Numbered from the stretch's first letter, positions 1 through 12,037 are shown. The stretch: 30,942 nt of DNA from Apostichopus parvimensis (GCA_000934455.1 KN884759.1:2562-33503); one strand, 5' to 3'. A program made the numbers and translations. The notes: generated from the letters alone by a model not told the origin.

Positions 1-220
1 GACAAGAATAGTTGAGGTTATGTTTGACAGAGAACATCATGATCTTTATACGTTTTATTTAGCTTATGTACCAACAGCTTATCTTGCTAACTGATTTATG
101 ATATGTTGTACACCTGTGTTATGGAGTGTAGGTTATTGTTTTTAGCTTTGCTTCTTTTCAAGGTGTTTGGATACCAAAGATTGATATTTCATAATTTACA
201 TGTACTGTATATAGTATACA
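1..220. other. AT-rich stretch without recognisable gene
   Basis: Low-complexity-leaning AT-rich DNA leading into the palindromic repeat. No open frame, splice pair or repeat boundary is recognisable. Confidence 0.5.
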
Positions 221-376
221 AATAATGAATGGTTATGAGTGCAATAGTGCAAATATTTCATGAGTTGAAAGATGGAATGTTCCATTCAACGAGGCGCAGC
301 CGAGTTGAATGGAACATTCCATCTTTCAACTCATGAAATATTTGCACTATTGCACGAATGGAAACCATTCATTATT
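221..376. repeat. Large palindrome (foldback repeat), 52-bp perfect arms
   Basis: Positions 239-290 and 304-355 are perfect reverse complements over 52 bp, separated by a 13-base spacer rich in GC (291-303). Farther out the symmetry continues imperfectly: AATAATGAATGGT at 221-233 matches ACCATTCATTATT at 364-376. The whole block could form a cruciform, or a long RNA hairpin if transcribed. The structure is typical of palindromic foldback/MITE-like repeats of invertebrate genomes. No transposase is present. A small open frame crossing the right arm is a by-product of the palindrome and not a gene. Confidence 0.9.
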
Positions 377-380
377 TGTT

Positions 381-605
381 TTATACAACACCTTCAAATT
401 TGGACATAATTGGATGTACAATGAACTCATGCAACAGATTGTTTTGAACAGACAGGTTTCTCTGCTCTCTTACCATTGGAAAAAGTGCTATCCAAAAAGT
501 ATATTGCACGGTTCTATTTCATAGCGTGCAATAGAGCGGATATTGCATGCAATCGACGAGCAATTGACCAATCAAATGGCCGGAATAAAATTAGGTGTTG
601 TATAA
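381..605. mobile_element. Possible small MITE-like repeat with 13-bp inverted ends
   Basis: TTATACAACACCT at 381-393 is the exact reverse complement of AGGTGTTGTATAA at 593-605, enclosing 225 bp with no coding content. The left end directly abuts the palindrome at 221-376, so the two may be parts of one composite element; the 'GTATAC-AAATAATGAATGG' edge of the palindrome and the TTTATACAAC here look related. Internal short inverted motifs (TTGCACGG... and ...GCGTGCAAT near 505-533) are also seen. A 13-bp pair this close together is suggestive, but chance is not excluded. No clear target-site duplication was identified. Confidence 0.4.
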
Positions 606-654
606 TACCTCATAGTTATTCTTAACATTTATTTATATATACATATATACAACG

Positions 655-701
655 GCAATGCTATGCAATGCTATATAGCATATATATATATATATATATA
701 A
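655..701. repeat. GCAATGCTAT doublet and (TA)n microsatellite
   Basis: A 10-bp unit GCAATGCTAT occurs twice in tandem at 655-674, followed by an uninterrupted TA dinucleotide run of about ten units (680-701). Confidence 0.9.
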
Positions 702-720
702 GTATTGTAATCATATTGAT

Positions 721-2220
721 ATTCGCCTTGGCATACTAAACATATTGCGTTGTATTGGTTTTATTATTTCCCATTGATTAGTTATAGTTGAGTAACGAGA
801 TCAGAAGGTATAGCGGACATTGTGTAGCCATAGAGATGAAAGACATTGGAATATCAAGCCTTTTGTAATTTACATTTTTTTTAGCATGTTAGAAATATTT
901 GTGTCTGATGTAGACATTTCCCTACCATACCGATAGGTACGTATACAGCGTGGACATAAACACAAACGGACACTAATTTAACAATCTGTATATCATGGAT
1001 ACCTTACTTAGTGTATTGATCCAGTGATTACTTATTTTACACTAGACTGTTGATAGCGGAACTATTCATTCCAAACGTATTAAGCAGTAGGGAATGTGTA
1101 GGTTTAAGTTCGAAAACAATAATGTATTACATTGATAAAAAGTAATGTCTCTAAAATTTCGATTTTCACACAATTAAATCAACAAGAAATTTCGTTTCTT
1201 GTCACAGGGAATCGCACTTCATCAGTCACAGTATTTAAAATAATAGATAGGAAATTTAAATATCCCCAGGTGATGAATGTAACCAGAATATAGATCGACA
1301 AGCTTACAAATTCCATCGGAGTGTTTGCTGTCTCGTTATTCTCGAGTGATGTGCGAGTAATGCCCATTCAACAATACACCAGTACCGTAATGCAAGGTAC
1401 CCCGATACATGACAATAGAACACAGTGACAGATAATGTAGTATAGAACATGGTGTTAAGAACTAAGATACACAAACACGCACAACCCACACCCTTGAAAA
1501 AACCCGGATATTAACACCATCAGAAAATGAAATGGCGACAAATCAAATAAAGTGATGTTTTACTCACCATTTGATTGAGTATCACAAATGGATATCAATT
1601 TTTCTAAAACTGTTACAATTCGTAGCGAAATAAAGAGTGAAAGCATTCAATTTTCAGCAATTGTTTAAAACAAACAATATTCTCTTTACAAGCAATATAA
1701 ATAAACGTAAAAAACAATCACGTCTATTGTAATTACTTACTGGTTGACTTAAAGTATTATATTGTAACATATGTTAAGACCATGGGTAACCGGAGCTCGA
1801 TATTGCTTTGTTCTGTGAGGGCGACCTTTTTTTCCCTATCCCATTTTAGAAATGTGTATGGAATCTAATTAAGGCTATAACATGTGGTAAACTGTCCCCT
1901 TAAAACAGGATTATCATAATAATCATAACATAAGTAAATGGAAAACAATACAATGATATACATAGGCTTCGCAACATCAAAAACAATATATGAATATGAC
2001 TTAATGGCTGCAATATGATATCGGTGTGGAATTGAGAAGACATTACAAGCTTACTAAGATACCAGGCTCCCCCAAGCTATTACAAAGTGGTAAAAGTAAT
2101 TCAAGTCAGTAAAACATCTCTCAGAGCACAGATACTTGTCAATGCACAAAAAGTATGAAGTTATGTAATTACCCCTCAATCAAATGTTAAAGACTAGCTA
2201 CAGATGAAAGAGATCAACTG
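721..2220. other. Intergenic or intronic AT-rich DNA, nothing recognised
   Basis: Open frames here are short (about 60 codons), lack protein-like composition and resemble nothing I know. One minus-strand GTGAGT donor-like site near 1561-1566 has no convincing partner exon. Confidence 0.5.
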
Positions 2221-2239
2221 ATGATGCTACAATATCAAT

Positions 2240-2415
2240 TCAGTAAAACTCCTCTAGCTCATTCAACCCCTCCCCTCTCCATTAAATACACTGTTGTAGT
2301 TGTTTCTAATATAAAAAAAGTGACAGCGAATGAAAAACGCTTCCATCATTGTATAAAATCCCTACTCCACCCTCCCCTTCCATTCTCAAACCCTTCCAAC
2401 CCCTCCAAGAGAAAA
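2240..2415. repeat. C-rich (pyrimidine) blocks, possibly a degenerate tandem repeat
   Basis: Two CT-rich blocks (about 2266-2281 and 2361-2410) contain similar words such as CCCCTCCCCTCTCCATT and CCCTCCCCTTCCATTC, about 100 bp apart. The style resembles the C-rich headers of the repeat array at 9.4-10.3 kb, but I cannot align the intervening sequence, so membership in that family is uncertain. Confidence 0.35.
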
Positions 2416-2419
2416 AAAA

Positions 2420-2815
2420 ATGGTTAAAATTGGCACAGCCATAAACCTTAAGTAAATCCTTACCTCTAACAACATGCACAGTATTAACACAATGATCAAG
2501 TAATTAACTCAACTGTCATCTTCGGATGTCTTCTGATGAATGCAGAGATATGCTAATGTTACCACACAAATTCAACTATGTATCTCAACACAACTCAAGT
2601 ATATGCATACTACATGTAATGGGTTACACATTAGCGATACACTTGTCAAAATGAACTTAAAAATGACTACAGGAAAAGAAAACTTATTTTCTGTATCATC
2701 ACATTACATTTTGACTTATCAAGTACTACTGTGTGACAGGCAGACATAAGTTTCAAACAAGAACACCATTGGGGTGCTTAAGTAGATCTTAGTGGATTTA
2801 CTACTTTAGATTTGA
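2420..2815. other. AT-rich DNA, nothing recognised
   Basis: No domain-like open frame, no repeat and no RNA gene seen. Confidence 0.5.
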
Positions 2816-2819
2816 AAAT

Positions 2820-3085
2820 ACTTACCTAATTTGACCTCTGCTGACCCCACGTAAGTCTTCAAAGAAGACTGCATACATATATCAATATATACCTATCTAT
2901 GTCCGCCCTAATAATTTCAGGCTTGGCTTTTAAACTTTCACCGCTTGTTACATCAAATGACCTATGGCCACTACCAAAAACAACAGGGTTCTTCTTTCCA
3001 TATAACACATGCACAAGATACATCAGCGTATCATTGAGTTGTTCTAAAAGACATCAAGTTTTGAACTCCTCAACTGACCTGTAAC
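2820..3085. repeat. Possible old interspersed repeat
   Basis: The stretch around TGACCTCTGCTGACCCCAC and CAAATGACCTATGGCCAC has the 'tgacc...gacccc' wording common in dispersed repeats of marine invertebrates. I recognise the style only and have no consensus for it. The 61-codon open frame over it has no protein family resemblance. A copy search within the same genome would settle it. Confidence 0.25.
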
Positions 3086-3089
3086 CATT

Positions 3090-5240
3090 TTTACATGTTT
3101 AATGTTCAATGCTTGGCCATAACACACTACTAAATGGCAGCTCCTTGGTTCACCAAGTCAAAATCTTAAAAATACATATAGCATTGTAAAACATTGGTTG
3201 TTGTTTATTTAGATTTTCAATATTTAACCTACCTTATATATTGAATAAAAGTCTTGTAGCACTTCTTTTGTAACATAATCATAAATAACTATAGGTAAAA
3301 GTTTAACAGTAAATACATCATGTCTCTAAAATTTAGAAAAAGATAAACAAAAATTATAATCACGTCCATTCGGGTAAACAGGTTTTTTCCCCCAACATTT
3401 TTCCTCTTGAATTATATATGTTTATATTCCTTAGCTTTATCGTCACAACTTAAATTACCTCTTTTCCCGTTTAAATCATGCTTCATGCTTTTCCGATGGT
3501 TTGTCGATTTATACCATACACATCAAAACACGTAAACACGACGCTACAAATATACAATTGTATATATCCATGCATAGGATAGACTGTTTACTCAGTGACA
3601 CGTGCGTTGTTCAGCATTCAGGCCGCACTTTCTCTCTGTTTTAGTATGTTGGAATGACATTTATGAATAAATGTTTTATGAGATGATGTGATCAATAGTT
3701 CATAATGTAATATGACGCCATATTAGGCAACGGGGGACTGGTAACTTCTTCCGACCGTGCTGTACCATCATTGATGACATAAACATGATGGTGGGAAGAA
3801 ATGTTTTTGTCAGTCTGTAAATTGTGCTTCAGATACCGATTCCGTACATGTATTAACAACGCAAGTTATGATCCCCTCCCTGCTAGCTGTCCTCAAACCA
3901 TATGTCATGTCCCTACATACCATTAAAACAGTCTCAATATATGTCTGATGTTGGGTAATGGAGTCAGGCTGGAAAATAGGAATAACATGTTAATATAAGT
4001 ATAAATACTACAACATTAACGTTCCAATGGAATTTAAACATTTCACATGATACATGTTCATGACGATAGGTCGTAGTCCCCATGTCATTTTCATTGGAAG
4101 TTAACTCGAACAGCTTTGTGATAACAAGAAGAAACGTCCTCATGAATATCATTTTTTTTGCGATTCATCCGATTTTACAAAAAAAACAAAAAAACAATCT
4201 AACATTGTTACCAATTTCCTCATGTCAAAACAGTTAACACCATTTACATCGAGATGCCTATATAATGGTTTCAAATGACAAGACACCATATTGCTTAAAT
4301 GAGAAATACACTTTTAACGTAACCTTGTTATGTTATTACTTTCAGTTGAGCTCCTGAGCAAAATAGACACCACAGTGCTTGAAGTTATATCCTCACACAA
4401 GGCTACACAGCCATTCCCGATACATCCATTCATTCATACACTCAAGCAACATAACTATTTTTTGCAAGCAACTGATACAGATTCTACTCAATGCAATAAC
4501 GACTTTGTAAAGCATCACAATAATGCTGTTAGATTTGGAACTAAGGCTGCACAACTAACTCAACAGCATTGCTAAGAAGATGGACATCTCACTATTTTAA
4601 TAAGCACTCTAAATTATGTATTTTAAACGTTAACCTACAAAACACTACAACATGCTGAATTTGTAGTTGACGTTTTGCTTTCATTGCATTAGGGAAACAT
4701 ACTTTCCACATAGTGTGCGAGTGAACCAATTATGTTCAACATTATCAACCAGTGATATATTTAACTTAAGGGTACGTTAGTTAGACAAACCTTGTCATAC
4801 ATCTTATAGCCCCTGTCTGCTGTCGCAGTTGACCAGATTTGAATTGATAAATTCCAGTTAGATTGATAAAAAATTTTAAGATGGGATTGCTATTGGTTTT
4901 AGGTTTTAGATCAGAATATATGTGTTACATATACGCTGTACAACAATAATGTCATACTTCTAGTAGCGCACTAGTGTTATCAAATACCATTGTCGCAATG
5001 CACTTCATGAACTAGGGAGTAGGATATAATGTGGCAATTTCTAACTACATTCCCAGTCACAGGCACTCGTTATTACACATTAAATGTTTCATCTTCAATT
5101 GATCTTCATTAATTAAAAGGAATTTGTAACTGCATCGAGCTTAATTAGCACATAGTACATCTTGAACTCTTAACTTAATCTGTTTGTACAATTTGGTTTT
5201 CAAAATGCTTTGATTTTTAAGAGAGTGGTAGCAATCAGAA
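3090..5240. other. Intergenic or intronic AT-rich DNA, nothing recognised
   Basis: Several homopolymer A/T runs (for example around 4150-4195) and short open frames of up to 81 codons (4330-4575) with no recognisable motif. No splice-bounded exon was convincing. Confidence 0.5.
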
Positions 5241-5404
5241 TACGTGTGACAACGGTAAGGTGTTACACTATCCGTTGAACGTTTAAAACAGCAGACTGTA
5301 CATATAAGTGCAACCAGCATACTGAACATATGTACGTGGGACAACGGTAAGGTGTAACATAATCCGTTGAACGTTTTAAAACAGCAGAGTGTACACATAT
5401 GAGT
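5241..5404. repeat. Tandem duplication, about 70-bp copies offset by 92 bp
   Basis: The segment 5241-5309 recurs with few changes at 5333-5404. Both contain GACAACGGTAAGGTGT, ATCCGTTGAACGTTT and TAAAACAGCAGA in the same order. The intervening 23 bp is unrelated. Minus-strand open frames across it show the same duplicated peptide and are artefacts of the repeat. Confidence 0.9.
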
Positions 5405-8400
5405 AATCAGTTACAAGTAAGCCGTAATCTTAACCGTTCACGTTTTCCTATGATTGGCTACTAAACCGTATCATGCTTAACAATACGTAGTACTGAGAAA
5501 ATGAAAGAAAGCAAGACAATGGAGATGGATTCGCTCGAAATAGTTTTGCAAAGTGTTTACACTTATAGTGAGTCTTTTATTACGCTGAACCGTTGCTACA
5601 CGTTCAAGTACAACGGTATTGTTATGATTGTTCGAGAAAACAGAATAGTATACAGTTATGGAAACGACTAACACACAATTAGGTTGTCAACACTGCATGA
5701 TGTGCAGCATATATTAACGTATTTTCTGTCTGTCCAACAATTTCCTCTCCTGACTAATCTCCTAGATGAATAATTCAGATTTATAACAACACCATGTAAA
5801 ACTTATAATTCTTTCATACTTTGACTCAAAATATTGTACTTTCACCATTTCGTAATGACTACACCCTGCTAGTGTATGATCAAAGAAGACGCTACAAGCA
5901 TGATAATATACAAATTAAACAAATCATTAATGATGGGCTAAATGAATATTCACTCGGTACGGCTATATTAATCTGTAGATACCTATAATTACCTTTCAGG
6001 TCAGACAGCAAAGCCATCTATAATACTAAAAAATGGAACTGATTTATCATCGTGTTCAGTTAAAACAAAAAAAGACTTTCGCTTGCTGTTACCACTGTAA
6101 ACAGACAGTTACTACTCCCTAAGTATTAACCATATATTTACAGTACCCTGTAAAAATATGACAATACAACTTTTTTAATAACGTGCCTACAATTATTTTC
6201 ACAGTTCTGATACCTATGTGGGTAATGATCGATACAGCATTAGCAGGCATATGGCTATCAAACATATGTCATAAAGTTGCAGCGAACATGGTGGTATTAT
6301 CGAAGACTGCTTATAAACTATTGAAATACGTTTTACAGTTATTACGAACCTAGGGGCATCATGAGACTTAATCACGTAATATTAATGATGGATACGAATA
6401 TTTAATACCGCATAATCATGACTGAAATAATCTTAGGACACAACCTCTCGGCATCTTATTTAAACACTATACATGACAGTTGCCATACAACTGACAGTTA
6501 ATATCCATATACCACATACAATTAGTCCATTATATTACCACAAAAGTCTATATGAAATGTGACAATATGGCCCTGGAATTGAGGCTATTACATGTGTGTC
6601 ACTGTGAGCCTTGTTGCGCTTACTACGTGGGCCATGTGTCAGCAACGTGCAAAATGATATGCCCCGGCTGCGATTTTGTTTGCAATTATGAAATTATGTG
6701 TAAACAGTCTTTCATGATAGTTCGCAAAAGTTACGTCATCGCCATATAAACCTTCAATTCGAGGTTACCAAAATGTTTGCATCCATTCGTGGCAACGGCG
6801 ATATACCCGTAATATATGTTCGGTGTTTTATCAATAGTTCCTCTACATATGATTTACTCCAATTGAGATACTAATAGGTCTAAATCAACAGAAAAGTTAT
6901 GTAAATTAAGCATTGATTATTCGCGTACCATTTTTCAACTTTTAGACATGTAAATGCAAACTAACTAGAGTCCTAAACTAGTCGCGCAATTCACTCACGT
7001 ACTGGACCGAAGGAATCAAACTATTGCTGTTGTCATATTTTTCGTATATCCATTCAAGACAAGTGAACTCGCGTCATTAAGTTTATTTTAGTGTAGCCAT
7101 TCCACTAAACGAATTCCGATTTCTATAGAACGACTCACGAATCTTGGATTAACATGTGTTTCAAGCATTAAAAGGAAAGTTAGGGCGTTTGGAAGGAAAC
7201 CCAGTTACTATACTTAACTAAGTATCACATGTCAATCAACAACAATGAATCTGTTCAGCTTAAGCACCATGTTTCAGTGACGTCAATGAACTTATGCATG
7301 TTATGGCAATATAAGACCCACGGACCTTATCATTCTTTTGATTCAGTGTATGTCTTCCAATTTCCAAGCAATGGTCATTATTGATGGTGACGTCGCGAGC
7401 AATCTTACTTGATGAAAACTCCGTATTTGCAAACCTGTTTGGGAAAAAAACGCACCACAGCTACCGTTGGTAGGTCCTGTAAGGGAATAGGGTGAATGTT
7501 ATATTCAGATCGGAAGTATAGGATCACTGCTATATGTGGACAACGCTTCTTTCAACAACACAAATAAGAGTATTTGTTAGAACAACCTTCCACTCACAGT
7601 GGGAATGATATTTGACCCGAAACACGATGATGTTATCCAATAGAGAGAAGAAAAATAAAACGATAATATAAGGCACCTTGAAGAATATCTCTAGTAGAGT
7701 TTAATGTAAATTACCCGTAGGTCATTTTGACTGACCAGAGAAGAAACTATAACTTAACTACTTCAATGTTCCCTGAGCGATGTAATTATTTATTATTCAA
7801 ATTGGACTGTAAACAATCTCCTTATTTGTCCTCGAATAGTAAACCTTTCTGTATAGAAAATGTCTATGGTTCTGCCGAGATTGTATACTTTCAACATCAG
7901 CCTCGCTCTCTGCACAATTGTCTTCTTAGTTTACGTGACACTTACACAATTTTACAATGTATTAGTAGCCGTTTCACACTTCCTGCACATTTTAAGTACA
8001 TGCAAACTTAAACTACTAGGGTATAACTAACCGCGTCAATGAATTCTACGTAGGTTACAGCTAGGAATAGAGCTTCACTGTGCAATTCGGGGGAATGTTG
8101 TGATTTCAGTCCTCATTTAGTTGTAAAGAATGATATCTACCGTATATTATGTTAACACTTAATGTTGAACGTCAATTAAGACGATAAGTAAAGTTGTTTT
8201 GTGTTTCCTAAACGCATATATCCCCTAAATTGAAAGTATACCTCTATTGAAGATGAAATTAAAATATTACAACAGGTACAATTAACTAACTTTTAAACTT
8301 AGTCTTCGATAAGTTCCCTAGCTTAGTGTGTGATATGTCACTACCAGTAATAATGAATATAGTTTTCTTTGATGTAATCGTATCGGTGTACATATATAAT

Positions 8401-9400
8401 GGAAGCACACAACGTGGGAGATGTGTACTATATGTTTATCTTTCGATTTGTAATGTATACAAATTTGCTGTTTATAACACGCAAGTCTGGAACCATGTCA
8501 GCCGATGTATAATCTACCAAAACGCCAAGGTTGAATGGATAATTATAACAGAATTTCTAGGCATATTTCTCACTTGGGCGATGAATACCAGTGCTGGTTT
8601 TTATCTTACCGATGTAGAAATAACACCTTAATAGAATTGGTGTACGCGTCCTTCACACATCATTGAGTAAGACAGACCGCACGCACTATGAAGGAATTGA
8701 TCGTGGTTAGCAGGATTGTATTAATTTTCGAGGTTCTCTAAAGTAACACGCTAATGGTACGGACTAAAAGAGGAAGTTCAAATGACTATGACGGGTAGAG
8801 GTGAAGGTTGGATTAATCAGTATGAGTCTTTAAGTACAACTTTAAAGTTCTGAAACCTATATTTTCCCCGTTGGATGCTATTCAAGCTATGTATACATAT
8901 AACAGAACTATGCACTGGATTGCTAAAACAGATGTACATTAGTTAAGACTTCTGTCAACAGATAAAACAGTCAATAAATATATACCTGGCAAGTGAGATA
9001 TGCCATCCTAACATGATTCCTACACGTTACTGTATTACATTACTGCTAAACCGAAGTATATACATATGACTGTACGTTGTAGGATTCCACTTAGTCTAGA
9101 AGCGCTATTGACACACAAAACATAACTTTAATACACTTATGCAGAAAACGTGAGTTCATCCATCCGCTATACTATGCACCACCGTGCACAATGTACTCCT
9201 GGTTGAGTTAGGTTACACGGAAAGTGGGTATCATAACTCAATAACGCAGGTATCTCGGCCTATCCGCGATACTATGCAGGTGTGTTTATATTAATGCAGT
9301 GCTGTTTAAATTCACTCAACGCAGTTAAAAAGGACACAGTAGAGGTTTATGCATGGTTAACGTTGTATTAATGAACATCAAATAAGGTTACATAATACAT
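5405..9400. other. Long stretch without recognisable genes or repeats
   Basis: About 4 kb of AT-rich DNA. The open frames (for example 65 codons at 6552, 94 at 7727 and 101 at 8326, all plus strand) are within what random AT-rich sequence gives, and none shows a domain, transmembrane pattern or Kozak/splice context I would trust. It may be intron or intergenic. Confidence 0.5.
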
Positions 9401-9404
9401 GGGT

Positions 9405-10318
9405 ATAAGATGAAATAAAAGCTGAAGTTGAATAGCATTGGCGGTGAAGGACTAAATGATCTTCAATTTCTTCACTCATTCCACCCTTTCAACATGTTTT
9501 AAACCATAAAAGTAATGAACATGAAGGTAAAGAAACAGCAAGGTTGATCAGGTGATTGTTTTGCATCTATGAAAGTCTTCATAAAATGAATCATTGAGTT
9601 ATACTACCCAACCCCCTCCCCACCCCGCCCCTACACACACCATTCTTTAAAATGTTTCATCTGTTTCTTCTCTAAGCTCTTTTTTGCAGCTGCAGTTAAT
9701 TATATATGGAAGGTAAGAACAACAAAAAATACATCACAGTGACAGTGCTGTGTTTATGACAGTCTTTATCAAGTTTTGTTTAAACTTCACTTATAACCTC
9801 CCCTCCCATTCTCCACACAATCCCCTTCAAAATGTAAGAGCTGTTTAAACTATGCTGAAAACTTACTCCATTTGTCAACACAAGTAATGGACATGAAAGG
9901 ATAGAAAAAACATACATCAGCAGTGGCAGTGTTATAAGTATGTGATAGTCTATGTGATAGTTATAAGTATGTGATAGTTATAAGTATGTGATAAAATAGT
10001 ATCCAACTATGCTTTCACTTCCATCCTGCCCCACCCCTCCCCCTCCCCGACATCGAATTCCACCACACACCCTTCTTCAAAAGTCACAGCTGTTCATTGT
10101 TTTCAAACTGATGTTGTCAATGCGAGTACTAAAAATGAAAGGAAGCAACAACAAGAACATACATAAGCAGTGTCATTTCTGACTTATAAAGTATACATAA
10201 GATTATGCCATATCCCGTACTCCCCTTCACCCTCCTTCAAAATTTTACACTTGTTTATTGTATATAATGCTCATCTTGTCAATTAATGTAAATTCCTAAA
10301 AATGTGTGAAATTTCCCC
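9405..10318. repeat. Degenerate long-period tandem repeat, about five units of 190-230 bp
   Basis: Units begin roughly at 9405 (divergent, lacking the C-rich head), 9609, 9795, 10025 and 10220 (truncated). The last four start with a C-rich tract such as CCCCTCCCCACCCCGCCCC or CCCCACCCCTCCCCCTCCCC, followed by (C)TTCAAAATGT and a CTGTTTA/CTGTTCATTG word. The fuller units continue with TGTCAA, a 'taatgaacatgaaagg'-type segment and a 'catacatcagcagtggcagtg' segment. The order is preserved although identity is low, so this is an old tandem amplification. No coding potential. Confidence 0.8.
9931..9993. repeat. 17-bp minisatellite inside one unit of the long-period array
   Basis: AGTTATAAGTATGTGAT is repeated about three to four times with one shortened unit (GTCTATGTGAT), giving local expansion of the unit beginning at 9795. 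This explains why that unit is longer than its neighbours. Confidence 0.9.
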
Positions 10319-11300
10319 GTTTTCAGTATCGTGGGAAAAAAATATTGCTCTCGTATACGCGCAGTGCGGTACGGTTGACATCAGCATCAGAATCCGTCCG
10401 TCCACTTATGAATATTAATGAGATTGACACCGACAACGATAGGGACCATCTACTCACTATGGGTAAACCACCCACCAAGTATGAGACCGATCGTATCTTG
10501 CATCGTTCAGTTATCGTGATTACAAGCCGGCGTGACAGGCAGACACACGCACACACACTTGCGTGACTGCATAGATTCCCCTTGCTTCTGGCAAGGAATA
10601 AAAAAGAGTCAAAGAAATGTACACCCGGAAACAAATGCAGCTAAAGTGCGCGCGAAATGCACAGAAAATGTTAAGGTTATCTAGCTAACAAGCATGTGCA
10701 AGGAGTACTTAATTCTCACAGCATCAATGCAGCTAGTGTTCGCGAAGCGCGCCAAATCTATTTTTCCAAAAATTTACCAAATTGACGCCCAAAATATTAT
10801 CATTGTGTCAGTTTAGCTATAGTATACACAATGCACATGAAACAAGAAAGTGTTTTGGTACTTTGTCTCCTAAAATACTGTCGTTTTGCTATTTAAGCTT
10901 TTCAATTCAACGGTGTTCGTATGTTTTACTACATTGCAAAATTATTACATTTGTAGCGTGACAGGACGAAAGTAGTAATTCAGATCTCTATGTAAGTAGA
11001 CCAAAGTAAACCCATATCTCACTCCTTTATGTGGAAAAAAATAAGCGAAAGTCACTCTCTACAGGCCAAAGATGATTTACACACAGAAAACGGAAATAAA
11101 TAAATATATCACTAATGCACAAGAATCTCGCACAAAGATATGCGTTGTTCGTATCTTCAAACTTCGCGATTACTTTTTTTCTCAAGTGAGTTGGGCCTGT
11201 TGGTTATGCTAATATAAAATAATATCGTACACACGCACAGTTTTTTTGGTAATTAGCGTTATAAAATCGTCCCAGTTGGGTGCTCCGGGTTGACAATTAC
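10319..11300. other. Stretch without recognised gene
   Basis: Overlapping plus (10306-10566) and minus (10323-10634) open frames cover the same DNA and neither resembles a known protein. A short ACACACGCACACACAC run lies near 10543-10558. A related unit of the 9.4-10.3 kb array reappears at about 11655, so this stretch together with the G-rich minisatellite could be an insertion into that array, but no boundaries are visible. Confidence 0.4.
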
Positions 11301-11302
11301 AT

Positions 11303-11576
11303 GTGGGCAATTGTCCGGGGGAAATTTTCCGGGGGGAAATTGTCCGGGAGGGTAATTGTCCGGGGGTTTATTGTCCGGGAGGGTAATTGTCCGGGGGTTA
11401 ATTGTCCTGGCGGGGCGGAGTCGATCGGGATGGGAATTCTCCGGGGGAATTTTCTGGGGTGGGAACTGTCCGGGTGGGTATTGTCTGGGTGGGAATTGTC
11501 CGGGGGGTAATTGTCCAGGGGGAGTTGTCTGGGGGGGGGTTGTCCGGGGGGTTATTGTCCAGGGGGAGTAGTCCGG
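11303..11576. repeat. G-rich minisatellite, about 15-bp unit (AATTGTCCGGGGGGT)
   Basis: About 16-17 degenerate copies of a 14-16 bp unit with consensus near AATTGTCCGGGnGGGT run from 11303 to 11576, interrupted by about 25 bp of unrelated sequence at 11411-11435. The G runs lie only on the plus strand, so the array is strongly strand-asymmetric and could form G-quadruplexes with loops of about 10 bases. Because 15 bp is five codons, several frames stay open across it. The glycine-rich open frames predicted here are repeat artefacts and not proteins. Confidence 0.92.
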
Positions 11577-11654
11577 TCATCGTCGTTACAATGGTACAAT
11601 ATCTTACAATGGAGTTGTATCACATCAACAGGGGTTCTAATTTTTGCAAAACAA

Positions 11655-11715
11655 TAAAAGTAGTAAGCATGAAAGGAGAAAGAAAGAACAATCATCACAT
11701 CAGTGACATATTCTC
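11655..11715. repeat. Stray fragment of the 9.4-10.3 kb repeat unit
   Basis: Words such as GTAAGCATGAAAGGAGA and CATCACATCAGTGACA match the order seen in the units beginning at 9609 and 9795 (ATGAAAGGATAGAAA, CATCAGCAGTGGCAG). It sits between the G-rich minisatellite and the LINE. Only about 60 bp is alignable. Confidence 0.5.
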
Positions 11716-12037
11716 TAACTGGTCGTTGAAGCGTAAACACGTACTTTTCGGAGCTTTTCAAAATTCGTTCAATTCTGGGATCATTTATCATCAAAACATC
11801 TTGTGATTCGTTTTGTTGTTTATATGGAGTTATTTATTTGTCTGTTCCTGTCATTCTGCATGTTTTCGTGTTCAATCTGTGCTGTTTTTTGTCTTGTTTC
11901 AGTGCTGTCCGTGGTTTTAGATCTGTAGCGTCAGTTTATCCTATCGTTTGGTGTATAGTCTCTGTTGAGCCTAAGCTGCTCAGCGTGAGTTATCGATTTT
12001 CTGTGTTCGCAGATTTTTCTGTGCCTTAGTATTCGTT

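Noticed and set aside
1085..1125. GTTCGAA word resembling a tRNA/SINE B box
   Set aside because: No matching A box at the right distance and no cloverleaf could be built.
2820..2940. Minus-strand donor-like GTAAGTATT after GTCAAATTAG
   Set aside because: Upstream minus-strand frames contain stops and the area looks like an old interspersed repeat.
6552..6749. 65-codon cysteine-containing open frame
   Set aside because: CxxC-like pairs without regular spacing; no zinc-finger pattern and no splice or start context.
10306..10634. Overlapping plus (86 codons) and minus (103 codons) open frames
   Set aside because: They cover the same DNA on both strands, neither matches a known protein, and part of the coding is a simple ACAC run.
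11280..11806. Glycine-rich open frames in several registers
   Set aside because: Produced by the 15-bp G-rich minisatellite (five-codon period); not proteins.
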